DNA of 64,000 bases from Adineta vaga (taxonomy: Eukaryota; Rotifera). A program made the position numbers and the translations under genes. The stretch lies in assembly GCA_021613535.1 (NCBI GenBank), contig CP075493.1:2232001-2296000 (forward strand). Direction: 5' to 3'. Within the stretch, counting starts at the first letter, position 1. Each line of letters opens with the position of its first letter. Shown here piece after piece: positions 23,591-34,782 of the stretch. A model generated the notes under the pieces. The model did not search any database, was not told the origin of the DNA, and saw nothing but the letters and a program-made list of their open reading frames with translations.

Positions 23591-25865
23591 TCATTTTTCT
23601 ACTAAAGTATGCCATCGTGTAATTGTTTCACCTTTTGCTGCAAGCATTGCTTCCCAATGTGAACTTTGACCAGCACCAGTCGCATTATGACCTAAATAAG
23701 AAAAAGTTAACTCTATAGTCGAATGGATTGAGTAGAATAATTCTCTACCAAACGAAATCGAACCAAAATCTTGATCAATTGAATTAATTGCTTTTTTATT
23801 CAGAACAATTATCACAATTGTAATTTGTTCGAGAAAACTTTCTTGAATATTAAATGGATAACGTTCAGCAAAGATTGGATGATATTGTACATGTCGTATA
23901 ATTGTTTCATTTGTTGTTATAGTTTCTCCAGCTGTATTTCTTAGTAAGATTTGTACAGAAGTATCTAAAGAAAATTCATCAAACTGATTTATATTGTTCA
24001 TCATCATTATGACAACTTTTACCAGGTGCTCGACCATGTGTGGCTATTCCGAAATTAATTCCTTTTCCAATTTCAAGAATAAGCATCGATTGATTTCGAT
24101 CATAAGCTAGACCAATTTCTAATTCAGGTACAAGTGAATTCATAGATTTATCACCATTACGAATCAAAGAATTCTGTCGTGAATGAGAAGCACTACTTCC
24201 ATAAGAACGACTGCCAATATCCGAATCTTGTGAAGGCTAAAAATATGAGAAATTGATTATGATTATTACATCTATTATATACTAACATAAGCTCGTTCTA
24301 AAGGAACAATTTTACACATATCTTCATCGAGATTAACCATGGCAAACATAACTGTTGCTTCCGCCAGAAGTTTTTCACGTTTAAATCGTTCATATGTATA
24401 CAAACGAAATCGAATACCTTGGGTTTGAATAGTTTCTAAGAAATAAAAAGCAATGAAATGAAAGAAGAAACAACAACACAAGTTTCAAGAGAACACAAAC
24501 CAGATGAAACTTTGCAAAAGAATTCTTCAGCAAACATTGCATTATCAATAGGTTTAACACGTGTACGAAATCGGATACGTTTATTTGGTAGAAGAGTTAA
24601 ATGTACTTGAACAAGAGTTTGTTTCGATGAATTTTGAGTCATTTCTAAATTTGCTTTGATAACAAAGACCCACATTCGACTATTTTTTGCATCAAGTTTT
24701 AATCGAACTTCTAATGTTCCCCAGGAGAAACTATTCCATGGGCCATTTGCTGTTAATGAAGAATATTCACTCGAAGCAGATTTTGTATCCTAAATCAAGT
24801 AGAAAAATATCATTTTATTCTCTAAATCATTCAATTGGAAAATTTCTCATCATTTTGTACAAATTAACCGATATTCATTCATTATTACAAATATTTTCTC
24901 TCGGAAAAAGTTCATAAAACATCTTTATAATCTTGAAATGAATAAGTCTTCTTCTTACAATAGTTTTTTCCATGAACATGTGCATTAAAGTGCATCTAGT
25001 GACATGTATTATCGAGGGAAAAAAACGGTTTCTCTTGTGACATTATAGATGATGATCTACATGAATTCTAATAGAACTTTTTTTACTAGACCGAATATAG
25101 TATTCATCGCTGAAAGTTGTCATACCATACGATCTATTGGATATATTTATCTAAAAATAACCTCCATTCTTTTCTCTAAACTTCATTATTCTTGATGAGC
25201 TATGATATTCAAAACAGCACTTGAAATATTGTACTCATAATTATATCTAAGTGTTACCATAACAAAATCTTTTTCTTCTCTAAAAATTTTAGTTTAACAA
25301 AAACCGTACGATATCAGCTGGATCCATGGAAATATGATGACGACTTTTTCTCGATTTAACATTATGATTTAAAGATGGTGATGCAGGTGCTGAACATGTT
25401 TGATCAATAGAATCATTGTCAGTTGTTGAATTTCGTCTAGTTATTGCCATAATCGTTGTTCTTTGTCGATCGATATGTTTTCTAGCTAACGAATCCACTA
25501 AAATATCAAGAAAGAAATCTATACAACACGTTTCTTGAATGTTTTCTTATCTAAAACCTTTTTTTTCTACGGATTCATTTTCCTTATTTTCAATAATAAT
25601 TGGTATTTGAGTAGAATTTCGATTGTTTACATTGGGTGTTTTTGCTAGTGGCATTAATGTTCTATAATCATCATCAGGTAATTCTGTTCCAGCTAAAAAG
25701 AAAAAAAAACGACATATTTTTTTTGGACATTTCTATTAATATAAAGATTAAAGATAAACATATTCAATTTTGTATTCTATTGTTTATTAAAATTCGAATC
25801 TTTGCTCATTATTCAGTTGCGACAAGTTAGATTTTCAACTTACAAAAAAACGGATAATAACACAT
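23591..25865 (-). CDS. Synaptotagmin-14/16-like tandem C2 protein
   Basis: Eight exons (25844-25865, 25558-25692, 25310-25497, 24501-24789, 24287-24435, 24023-24236, 23749-23964, 23591-23691) give 437 residues. A Ser/Thr-rich N-terminal part without a visible TM segment precedes two C2 domains. C2A begins at WGTLEVRLKLDAKNSRMWVF and C2B at LEIGLAYDRNQSMLILEIGK. C2B ends with HWEAMLAAKGETITRWHTL, the closing HW...RWH pattern of synaptotagmin-14/16. The aspartates that bind calcium in classical synaptotagmins are not evident (for example HPIFAERYPFNI), in keeping with SYT14/16 being calcium-independent. Likely a membrane-trafficking adaptor. The intron at 24790-25309 (520 nt) is unusually long for this window. 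The first coding exon is only 22 nt and is the least certain. Confidence 0.85.
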
Positions 25866-26892
25866 GTTTTCTGCGTATTAATATTGAATAGATTAACCAC
25901 AAATATGTATTTAAATGGTTTCTTTCATTGATCTCTGTGAAAGTTTTTCTATGAAATAAATAGTATAAATATCTGATGAGTATGTTCAAACCGACTTACA
26001 TAGCGTGTTTGTTAAAATAGATATTTGAAACAAATTTGTTAATGATTGAATCTGAAGATTAATAAAAATGACGAATAAAAAAACCTATTCAAGCAAAAAA
26101 TAAGTTAATATTGTATTTTTCTTGAATATTAATCAAACTAAAAAGAAATTACTTTTTTTTTCACTTATTAGAAAATTCTACATAAAAGGAAAAAAAAGAA
26201 GAATATGCAGTTCACACACACATACACATACTAAATGTAGAAAAAGAAAGAAATTGACTTAAGTGTATCATGCTTTGAAATTATTCATGAATTAGATATA
26301 GGAAATGAGAAAGAGAAAAAGGAGAGAAAAGTAAAGATAGATAGACTTGTATAGAGTTCTGTTTTTCCTATTTCTTCTTTGTTTATCAGCAACAAAGACG
26401 AAGAAAAAAACAGAGAATGAGACTAGAAAGCTCACAAATTACACTAAACTATAGGAGAGATGTAGTCAACTTATGACAGATACTGTTAGGAAAAAAAAAG
26501 ATGAGTGTAATGGAGCGACTAATAAATGAAAATAGAAGACGAACTCTTATTCAAAATCATAATAAAGAAAAACACTATTAATAAACCGATCAACAGGATT
26601 AAAGAAAGTCTTTTCACGAATTTTAAGAATTAGATTTTCTAATGACTAACTTGAGCATTCACAAAAGCTATGTTTATATATTTGCTTTGAAAAAGTTTAT
26701 TTTCGACAATAATTATATTGCAAAATTTGTAATCATTGATGATTTTATGCGGATTGTAATTTGGAATAATGAAAGATTGTTTTATACTGTTATAAGATAT
26801 ATCAAACAAAATCCGACAAGGTCTTTTTATTTTATTTCATAATGAATCTTTTTCTTGCCCTGAAAAGATTTGTAAGTATTTATTAGTCGATT
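25866..26892. other. Intergenic region upstream of the synaptotagmin-14/16-like gene
   Basis: About 1 kb of AT-rich DNA. A 66-codon plus-strand frame at 26642-26842 has no recognisable features. No RNA gene or repeat family was recognised. Confidence 0.5.
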
Positions 26893-28258
26893 ATTGATTC
26901 ATAAATCCGGTTGACATCATCATCATATATAAATATTAATTCTTTTTTTGTGACACGTAAAGGTTAGTTTATCATGCCGGATTATACTTATGTTTCTAGG
27001 GTTGAGCTTTTCAGTTCTCGAGAAAAGAAATCAAGATTATGTTAATCAGAATTTGATAATCAATTTCTATGTTTTACAGATCATCTTTATATGATATGAT
27101 GGATTCAACTGTAAAGAAAAGCGTTAATGAGTAAATAGAATCATACAAAAGAATGAGAAACTCAACTAGGTGTATTATTATTCATAACAAAAAAGGAGTA
27201 GTTAAACACACTCGTCGTTTGAACTAATTTAGTGTTGATGTTTATTCTTGTATGAAGAATTTTTTTGATCGAATTCCTAATAGAATCATTTTTCACAAGA
27301 GACTAAACAATAATATTTGCTAATTTTATCTATGATGATGATGATAATAGATTTTTTTTTCTATCAGAACAAACAAACAAACAGACAGAGGAAAAAGAAA
27401 TTCATATTGACTACATTTTTGATAGCAGATCAATTTTAACAATTTATTCATGTAAAGAACGTATTTACATACTTTGTGCTGGTGGTAATTGAGCTAATTG
27501 TGCATCATCTAATTGTAATAGAAGTAAAGCAGCATTCTCATCAAGATTGGGAGCACGTATCGGTGGTGCTAAAGGATTGAGTTGAGGTTGAAATGAAGGT
27601 TGAACAGGTGGTAGAAGTAATAGACCAGGAAACATGCCAGCACCGGAAAGTAGAGCAGCTTGGAAAAGAGCAGCAGCTGCAGCTTGTTGAGCATTAGCAG
27701 GATTAGAAGGTATCATTGGCATTGAAAATGGTACACCAGGAATAACTGGAAATGGAAATGGACCAGCTGCATTGCCTCCCACAGGAAGAGGAAATGAAAC
27801 AGTGACTACTGCTGTTGGTTATGTCGTTGTTGTAAGTAGTTTTTTTTCAATATCTGCAGGTGCCGGAATGATATCTTTATCAGCACGATTAAGTAATGCC
27901 ATAGCGACTTGAGGATCGACAATTCTCATGACAACTTGAGCTTGTAAAAGTGCATAAGCTAATTGAGGATTAGTTGATAGAAGTGTTTTAGCTTCGTTTG
28001 GATTGGCTTCAATACATTGTTTCATTTGTTTCATCAATTCAAACATCTATTATAAAAACAATCAAATAATTCTTATTCATTTGACATGAGGGAATCTATG
28101 TAAGAATAAATTAGTCTTCGTTCTTTCCTATGTCTATAACAGTAGATGTCGAAAGGTCTCAATTAGTGCATAACTTCTTCGATATTCTTTCACCGAGTGA
28201 ATTTACGAATCTGGGCTGGTGGTAAAGACGCCACAGCATTAGAAATTGATTCACGTCT
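26893..28258 (-). pseudogene. Decayed partial duplicate of CSTF2 (3' half)
   Basis: This stretch matches 32947-34041 of the CSTF2 gene in the same orientation, across 3' flank, last exon, the intron and the end of the preceding exon. Keeping the intron shows duplication at DNA level, not retroposition. The hinge (MFELMKQMKQCIEANPNEAK) and Pro-rich region are recognisable. The frame is broken by a stop codon (+ strand 27819-27821) in the Thr-rich linker, by a second stop (27465-27467) that removes the last C-terminal helices, and by a 30-nt deletion in the Pro-rich segment. The RRM exon is absent. About 230 nt near 27000-27230 have no counterpart in the functional copy. It is not expected to encode a working factor. 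Confidence 0.88.
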
Positions 28259-29222
28259 TGTTAATATTTGAATTACCAGTTGATGTAAGAGTATGATAGG
28301 ATAAGGTTATAATTTTGATATGCATATACACACAGAATGCTCGAATATCTCTTAATAAGCTGAAATTAAAACAGATATAGAACTTTACTTAAAAGATAAA
28401 TAATATCTAAAGTTGAATTCTTTTTTTACGACGATATGTATCAAAATTGAGACGTGATTGCCTTTATCAATTGATGTATAGAATAATTAAGAAAGAAAAA
28501 ATAATAACATTCTCTGAATGATTGATCATTTCGACTAGAATAGTCTTGAAGTTCTTTATTCTTTTTATGGTAACAATCAACGATCATCTTATAAACTTAT
28601 ATTTTATTGAATTTCTTCACAAATTTTACCTGAAATCTATAAAAAAATCAAATGATTTGATCTTTAAGAATCATGTACTAGTCGTATTTTATGAAAACTG
28701 AATTTATACAACGTCAGCGAAGAAATAAACGAAAAAATTCATTCATCTCTTATTAAATTGATGTTTTCACCCTCAAGCATTCGTTTTTAATCTCCTTTAT
28801 ACCGAGGATTCATGCGTTCTGTTATCAGTCTGAATCTGAAGACGGCGGTATTCAAAAGTAAAATGAACATTGGCATGTATAACATGACTTTAACAAATAA
28901 GAATTCTTTACTATTCCATAAGCTTAGTTTTAATTGATGAGAATAAATATCTTCAATATTATTTCCAAAAATATATCAACGAGAAAGGCTGTTACATGAA
29001 CAAAGACTATTGTCTACGACACTTTTTCGAATAATTTTTTTGTTTTGTTCTATGAAATAATGTGGACCAAAGATCGTGAGCAGCATTCACTCTGAATTCA
29101 TTGATAATTCATTGGACAGAAGATATTATTCCTTATCTTTGAAACTCTTTGATATATAAGATTCTAAGTGATTCTCAACCTCAATTTTATTATATCACAG
29201 GTCTATCAATACATCACAGTAC
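28259..29222. other. Intergenic DNA between the CSTF2 relic and the 7TM receptor
   Basis: About 960 nt of AT-rich DNA with no coding signal on either strand. Confidence 0.5.
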
Positions 29223-30218
29223 TCATTGAATGGTCACACGATTAGCGACCATACGCGCACCAGTGAAATTGGTTGGACGAATAATACGTCGTTGTCGGTA
29301 ATACTGTAAAGTTTTCTTGAGTTTCGCTCGTAGCTCCGGTAATGATCCAATGGTGAATATTGGAAAAAAGAGAAAAGTATAATAACTGACAAATAACATA
29401 CGCGATGAAAATTCAGCTCCTATGTAAGATGGCATACCACATAGATGAAGAAAAGAGATAAATATAGAAGGAAATGGTAAGATCAAATAGAGAAATGAAA
29501 TAATTAGCACTTGAAGTGCCATCTTTCGATACCGTCGCCAGTGAATCTGCCGTTGCACATGATATTTTTGCCATAAAATGCGTATCAGAAGAACAATACT
29601 CGAAATAATAATAGTAAAGGTAGGCAAAATTCCATGGGCTATTATATCATATAGAAAGAGATTTGTGCTTTTGAATGCACAAGGGAAAAAACCTGGCCGA
29701 CTTAAATAATTGAAATTATTGACGCATTGCGAAGCAAAAAATATTAAAGTATAATACATCAGGCAGTAAAAAATGATTATAAATGGTGGAAAGTAATGAA
29801 AATATATTCGCCTGTTTCTAGATGACGTTAGTTGATCATAAAAAATTAGAATATGTCTTTCAATTGTGATCCAAGCGTATAACAAAAACTGTAGAACATA
29901 AATTTGCCAATCAATATATCCCCAAACAAGACGAAACATCGGTGTTGTGGTAAAGGTTTTAAAAGTACGAAAATAGTGAATAAAGCAAAGTATATTTGTC
30001 AGACTGTAAAATAGGTTAATAATGAGAAGAATAATCATAACATCATTGTGCAGTTCTCGACGAAGATTGCGATCAACAATAAAATAATACAGAGTCAACG
30101 AACACGCTAGAATCGATGGGATAACTAGGAAAAGAAAGAGCCAGAACTGAATCGAATAAAATCGTTGTGTATCGACATCAAATATTGGTAAGTCTTCAAT
30201 GGAATCGTTGTTTGCCAT
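29223..30218 (-). CDS. Rhodopsin-type 7TM receptor, orphan, intronless
   Basis: A single exon encodes 331 residues from the ATG at 30218. Seven hydrophobic segments are visible, starting with FWLFLFLVIPSILACSLTLY (TM1) and MIILLIINLFYSLTNILCFI (TM2). TM3 ends in an ERH motif (WITIERHILIF) in the position of the class A DRY. TM5 is followed by a basic loop (RQIHWRRYRKMALQVLII). The C-terminal tail is short and basic. The ligand is unknown; large sets of orphan class A receptors of this style are typical of rotifers. The gene sits between the two CSTF2 copies, and its lack of introns contrasts with its neighbours. Confidence 0.85.
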   Translation of the reverse strand: MANNDSIEDLPIFDVDTQRFYSIQFWLFLFLVIPSILACSLTLYYFIVDRNLRRELHNDVMIILLIINLFYSLTNILCFIHYFRTFKTFTTTPMFRLVWGYIDWQIYVLQFLLYAWITIERHILIFYDQLTSSRNRRIYFHYFPPFIIIFYCLMYYTLIFFASQCVNNFNYLSRPGFFPCAFKSTNLFLYDIIAHGILPTFTIIISSIVLLIRILWQKYHVQRQIHWRRYRKMALQVLIISFLYLILPFPSIFISFLHLCGMPSYIGAEFSSRMLFVSYYTFLFFPIFTIGSLPELRAKLKKTLQYYRQRRIIRPTNFTGARMVANRVTIQ

Positions 30219-31467
30219 CAATACTGTTGAGTAGAAATGAAACTATTATCACTTATAGAACTATTATAGTAGTAATATGGATGAAGAAAGATTGTCATAA
30301 AGTGTGCATTACATTTTCTTGCATTTTTAATTATCAATCTAACATATGAGGATCTTTTTGAAATATAATTACCAGCCTGTCAGAGCAACTCCAGTGGGAT
30401 TAATATGTGAAATACGATGTAGCAATATCGAACCTCGAAGACATCATTTAATTTAATTTATATATATCAATTTCTTTCTTTTGTCTCTGTTACCTGTGAT
30501 AGTTAACGCTTGCTATTTCATTGCTGTCAAGATAAGGCATATAATATGTACTCTTAATGACGAACAACGAAACTAGAACTTACTGAATGTTTACAAAGTC
30601 TGATAGTTTCAACTGCTCATTTCTCTCACGGTAGGATTCGTCTAATTAGAATCTGGAAATTCCATCAAATTTTGTATGCGGTAGTTGGCATTGATATTTG
30701 ATAACTACAGTGATACCTCTGTTGAGAACATTTCCCTACTCTGAACATTGAAGACTTCTTGTGGTCCCTTCTATATAAGAAAACCTCTGCATAATGAACG
30801 TGCACCGAGTAAACACGCTTTCTTGTATGCAATGAGAAGCAGAAGTTGTCTGGCTGAAGTTCATGGACACTATTCAAATGAACTAAAAAGACGTTTTCAA
30901 CAATTCGTCCAAACAAACTCAACTTATTGTTCACCTAATATAGAATACAAAGGAGAGACTCTTGAAATCAAACGTTTTAACAAAATTCAAAAGTCGATCA
31001 CGAAAAAAAAGAGCAAAACTAAACGACAGGTATACTACCCTGGAAAAGAGACTCTACAGATTAAAAACATAAAATACAATGTCGATATTCTTCTGAATAT
31101 TTTGTAGGTTTTCAGATTTGCTTTAACAAATCTATTTGAAATAGAATATGTTTGTGAAATTGTTGGGTGAAGTACGTTTCATACCTTCCTTTCCGAACTC
31201 CCTGTTTTTCCTTATGAAGTCCGTTCCGAACACGCTCAAGATTTTATGGATACAAATTGAAACTAATCGATAATATATTAGTGGTTATATTGATAATATG
31301 TTTAGATGTGTGAAAACTAGTTATAATCAGATTCCATAAAGTCCTATTATCACTTTCTGATAAGTCGCAAAAGGTGATAGTATTCACTCTTAGATAATGC
31401 CTAAAAATCTATTCTCGTTTATTCTGATTTTGTAGTATTTGAACAAAAATGATGTTATTGAATATCA

Positions 31468-31495
31468 ACTTTAACTTTTAAAGTAAAGTTAAAGT
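31468..31495. repeat. Perfect 11-bp inverted repeat (hairpin)
   Basis: The arms ACTTTAACTTT and AAAGTTAAAGT are exact reverse complements around a 6-nt spacer. It could be a terminator-like hairpin, a protein-binding palindrome or the relic of a small inverted-repeat transposon. No matching second copy was found nearby. Confidence 0.6.
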
Positions 31496-31537
31496 GCCGG
31501 CCTTCCTTTCAGTCAACGAGATAATAAAAACTAAATT

Positions 31538-31560
31538 TTTATTTATTTATTTATTTATTT
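31538..31560. repeat. (TTTA)n microsatellite
   Basis: About five TTTA units. It is non-coding. Confidence 0.75.
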
Positions 31561-32634
31561 CTATTTCTATTTCACTTCAAAACAAAAGTCAAACAACGTA
31601 AATTATAATTTATTGCCGTGCTGGTGTTCAACTTAATCACACCAGAGCTGCGTGCGATCGAACAAACATTTTTGAATAAATTCTTCATTTTGTTGAGGAA
31701 AATTTGTTTTCATCTGAGCACTTTCGGTATTTATTCAAATAAAATAACTAGAATAATACTTTTTGGAAATGCTCTTGAAGTTGTAGTAATAGCCATGTGC
31801 AGGGGAAAAAAATTAGATTTATAGAAACTTTTGAATTTCGTGACCCTAACACTTTCTGAAACATGGATCTATGTATCAGTCTCTTATTTTGCTCTCATCT
31901 TTATTGAAGTGACGAGTTTGTTGTTAGATGTTAGTATCGAAAGTCATGGGATGGAACAAAAGATTTGATGTCCTGTCCCATTGCATGTAGCTACTCTTCG
32001 AAAACTACACTCCCATCCCATCTCAAGCGGAGCCCTGACGTCAATTATTCAAAGACAGGTAACAAGTGATTAATAACTTTTCATATCCAAATAATCTGCG
32101 TAGAGAAAGGGTAAGTTCGCATCAGTTTAAAATACTATTCAATCGCACTCAGATATCTCTACTTGAAACCGTAAACATGCATGAGATAGATGGAACAATA
32201 TTTTTATGTTGTGTGATCTGTGATCCTGATAAAGACAGACAGACTGTTTGTTTCATATGATTATCCTATTAGTCGAGGAAACTACAAACAACATCAGAAA
32301 CTCAAATGAATTCATCTTAAAAAAATAATCAAACTTATAAAACAAAAACTGATTATTTTCATATGTGTGTGATGACTGTAGCTTGCTTTGATTGAAACTG
32401 TTCGATTTGATCATAATTACGTTTCTACATTCGTAAAAAGATACTTCAAAATGACTTCAATTTCTTCTTTTTTTCTATACCATATACGAAATTAAAAAAA
32501 ATACTTATTCTCAATGCACAATTGTGTATTTACATCTATGTATTAGTAAAACCATAAATAGAAGGATTCCATGAAATGTGATCTTTTTATATTTTCTTTT
32601 TGTTCAATATTCCCCCATCGTTTGTCATGAACAA

Positions 32635-32745
32635 ATGAAGGTGAAAGTTACTATTATTCTTCTAATCATCGTTTTATCGTTCGTCATCGTCCAGGTATTT
32701 TTTGTTTATTATGAAGAAGAAGAAATTGCTGACAAAGAATTGTAG
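32635..32745 (+). CDS. Very small hypothetical secreted or membrane peptide
   Basis: A 36-codon frame starts MKVKVTIILLIIVLSFVIVQ, a good signal-peptide or single-TM sequence, and continues with a short acidic tail. A GT donor after the hydrophobic part and a TAG acceptor at the stop codon would alternatively splice it to a short second exon. Nothing homologous is recognised. It may be a secreted-peptide gene, a gene fragment or chance. Confidence 0.2.
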   Translation: MKVKVTIILLIIVLSFVIVQVFFVYYEEEEIADKEL

Positions 32746-33172
32746 ATGGATTCATTTAAAAATCATTTTAATAAGTACACTTGAAAAAGAAGAAAAAATT
32801 TCACGTCTAAAATAAATAAAATTGAGAACCACATGACGAAGTGTTTCTTGTGTTCTTATGAGTTTATGAAATGTTGCAGAACTTTATCTGATGTAATCTT
32901 TAACTTAAAATGTTCAGATCAAAAAGATCTCAAAGTATCTACTGTTTAATCATCGATTCATAAATCCGCTTGACATTATTAAATGTAAATATTAGTTTTT
33001 CTCGAACTTACAATCAGTTTATCGTGAATGTTTATTCTTGCATGACAAACTCTTTTAATAAATTCACAGTAGAATCATTTTTTTCATTTTATCTATGATG
33101 ATGATGATAGATTTTTTTATTTCTATCAGAGCAAACAAACAAACAGACAGAGGAAAAAGAAATTCATATTGA

Positions 33173-34586
33173 CTACATTTTTGGTAATAGACCGGTTTTA
33201 GCAATTTGTTCACGTAAAGAACGAATTTGCATACTTTGTGCTGGTGGTAATTGAGCTAATTGTGCATCATCTAATTGTAATAGAAGTAAAGCAGCATTCT
33301 CATCAAGATTGGGAGCACGTATTGGTGGTGCTAAAGGATTGAGTTGAGGTTGAAATGAAGGTTGAACAGGCGGAAATGGTGTGACATGTGGCATAGGTGG
33401 TGGAATTAATGAGCCAGGAAACATGCCAGCGCCCGAAAGAAGAGCTGCTTGAAAAAGAGCAGCGGCTGCAGCTTGTTGAGCATTAGCAGGATTAGACGGT
33501 ATCATTGGCATTGAAAATGGTACACCAGGAATAACTGGAAATGGAAATGGACCAGCTGCATTGCCTCCCACAGGATGAGGAAGTGGAGCAGTGACTGATG
33601 TTGTTGATTGTGTCGTTGTTGTAAGTAGTTTTTTCATATCTGCAGGTGCAGGAATGATATCTTTATCAGCACGATTAAGTAATGCCATAGCGACTTGAGG
33701 ATCGACAATTCTCATGACAACTTGAGCTTGTAAAAGTGCATAAGCTAATTGAGGATTAGTTGATAGAAGTGTTTTAGCTTCGTTTGGATTGGCTTCAATA
33801 CATTGTTTCATTTGTTTCATCAATTCAAACATCTATTATAAAAACAATCAAATAATTCTTATTCATTTGACATAAGAGAATCTATGTAAGAATAAATTAT
33901 TCTTCGTTCTTTCCTATGTCTATAACAGTAGATGTCGAAAGATCTCAATTAGTTATAACTTCTTCGATATTCTTTCACCGAGTGAATTTACGAACCTGGG
34001 CTGGTGGTAAAGACGCAACAGCATTAGAAATTGATTCACGTTCTTCTTTATTATTAGAATTAGCACTCGTGGTTGTCGAAGTATTTGGTGATTCCATTGT
34101 TGAAGTAGATGCTGATGGTTGTGATGCTGTTGCATTTGCTAGACGAGGATCATTCTTATTCAATGATGTAACAGTCGTTGTTGTTGTTGTACATAATTGT
34201 TCAAATAAATTTATAATTGGTTCAGCTTGATTCGAAAGTAGATCAACAACAAGACGAAAGTCACCAAGATCAAGACCATTCAATCTATTGATAACTGTTT
34301 GAGCAATTTCATTCGATGCAAACTAAAATCATGAAGATTCCATAAAATGAAACACAACCTATGTCAAAATAACAAATAAACTTACTTCAGCAAAAGCATA
34401 ACCTCTAGCTGTTTGTGCATTGGAATCATTCGTATTATTTGTTCCCGAAGGATCAAGAAACATATGAAAATGAATAAGTACTCCAAATTGACTTAACATT
34501 TGTCGAAAAAGATCTTCTGTTATACCAGCTGGTATATTTTGTACAAATATAGAACGCAAATATCGTTCAATATGTGCTGGTGGCAT
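33173..34586 (-). CDS. CSTF2: Cleavage stimulation factor subunit 2 (CstF-64)
   Basis: Three exons (34386-34586, 33996-34322, 33173-33832) give 395 residues. An N-terminal RRM carries RNP2 SIFVQNIP and RNP1 GYAFAEF, with a short Asn/Thr loop insertion. A Ser/Thr-rich linker leads to the CstF-64 hinge: QMFELMKQMKQCIEANPNEA, then PQLAYALLQAQVVMRIVDPQ. This binds CstF-77 and symplekin in vertebrates. A Pro/Ala-rich stretch and the C-terminal helical domain follow (ENAALLLLQLDDAQLAQLPP, ending REQIAKTGLLPKM). CstF-64 binds the GU-rich element downstream of poly(A) signals during mRNA 3' end formation. It is shorter than the human protein (about 577 residues), mainly in the Gly/Pro-rich middle. 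A broken duplicate of its 3' half lies at 26893-28258. Confidence 0.95.
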
Positions 34587-34782
34587 AGTTTATTTTTTTC
34601 TAGAAAAAAAATATTTGTTTTTCTTTTCTTAATAAGGACGCATTTTTCTTCGAATATTGTTTTTTTGATTTTTACGCGCAATGAAAACTCTTAATCAATA
34701 GAAAAAAAAGGTAAAAAGAAAAAGAATATGATTCGAATCTTGATTAATAGCTTGTTTTGAATGTAATAAATTGAACACAGCT

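Larger units (their letters stand above)
30219..32946. other. Gene-poor region between the receptor and CSTF2
   Basis: About 2.7 kb. It contains a 119-codon Lys-rich plus-strand frame (30748-31107) with no recognisable domain, a perfect 11-bp hairpin at 31468-31495, a TTTA repeat, and slightly GC-richer DNA at 31940-32040 with an inverted GGGATGG/CCATCCC pair. A tiny signal-peptide-like frame lies at 32635-32745. No autonomous transposon gene is visible. Confidence 0.45.

Noticed and set aside
30748-31107. A 119-codon Lys/Arg-rich plus-strand frame.
   Set aside because: Composition follows the local A-rich DNA and nothing is recognisable. It could be a fragment of something older but cannot be supported.
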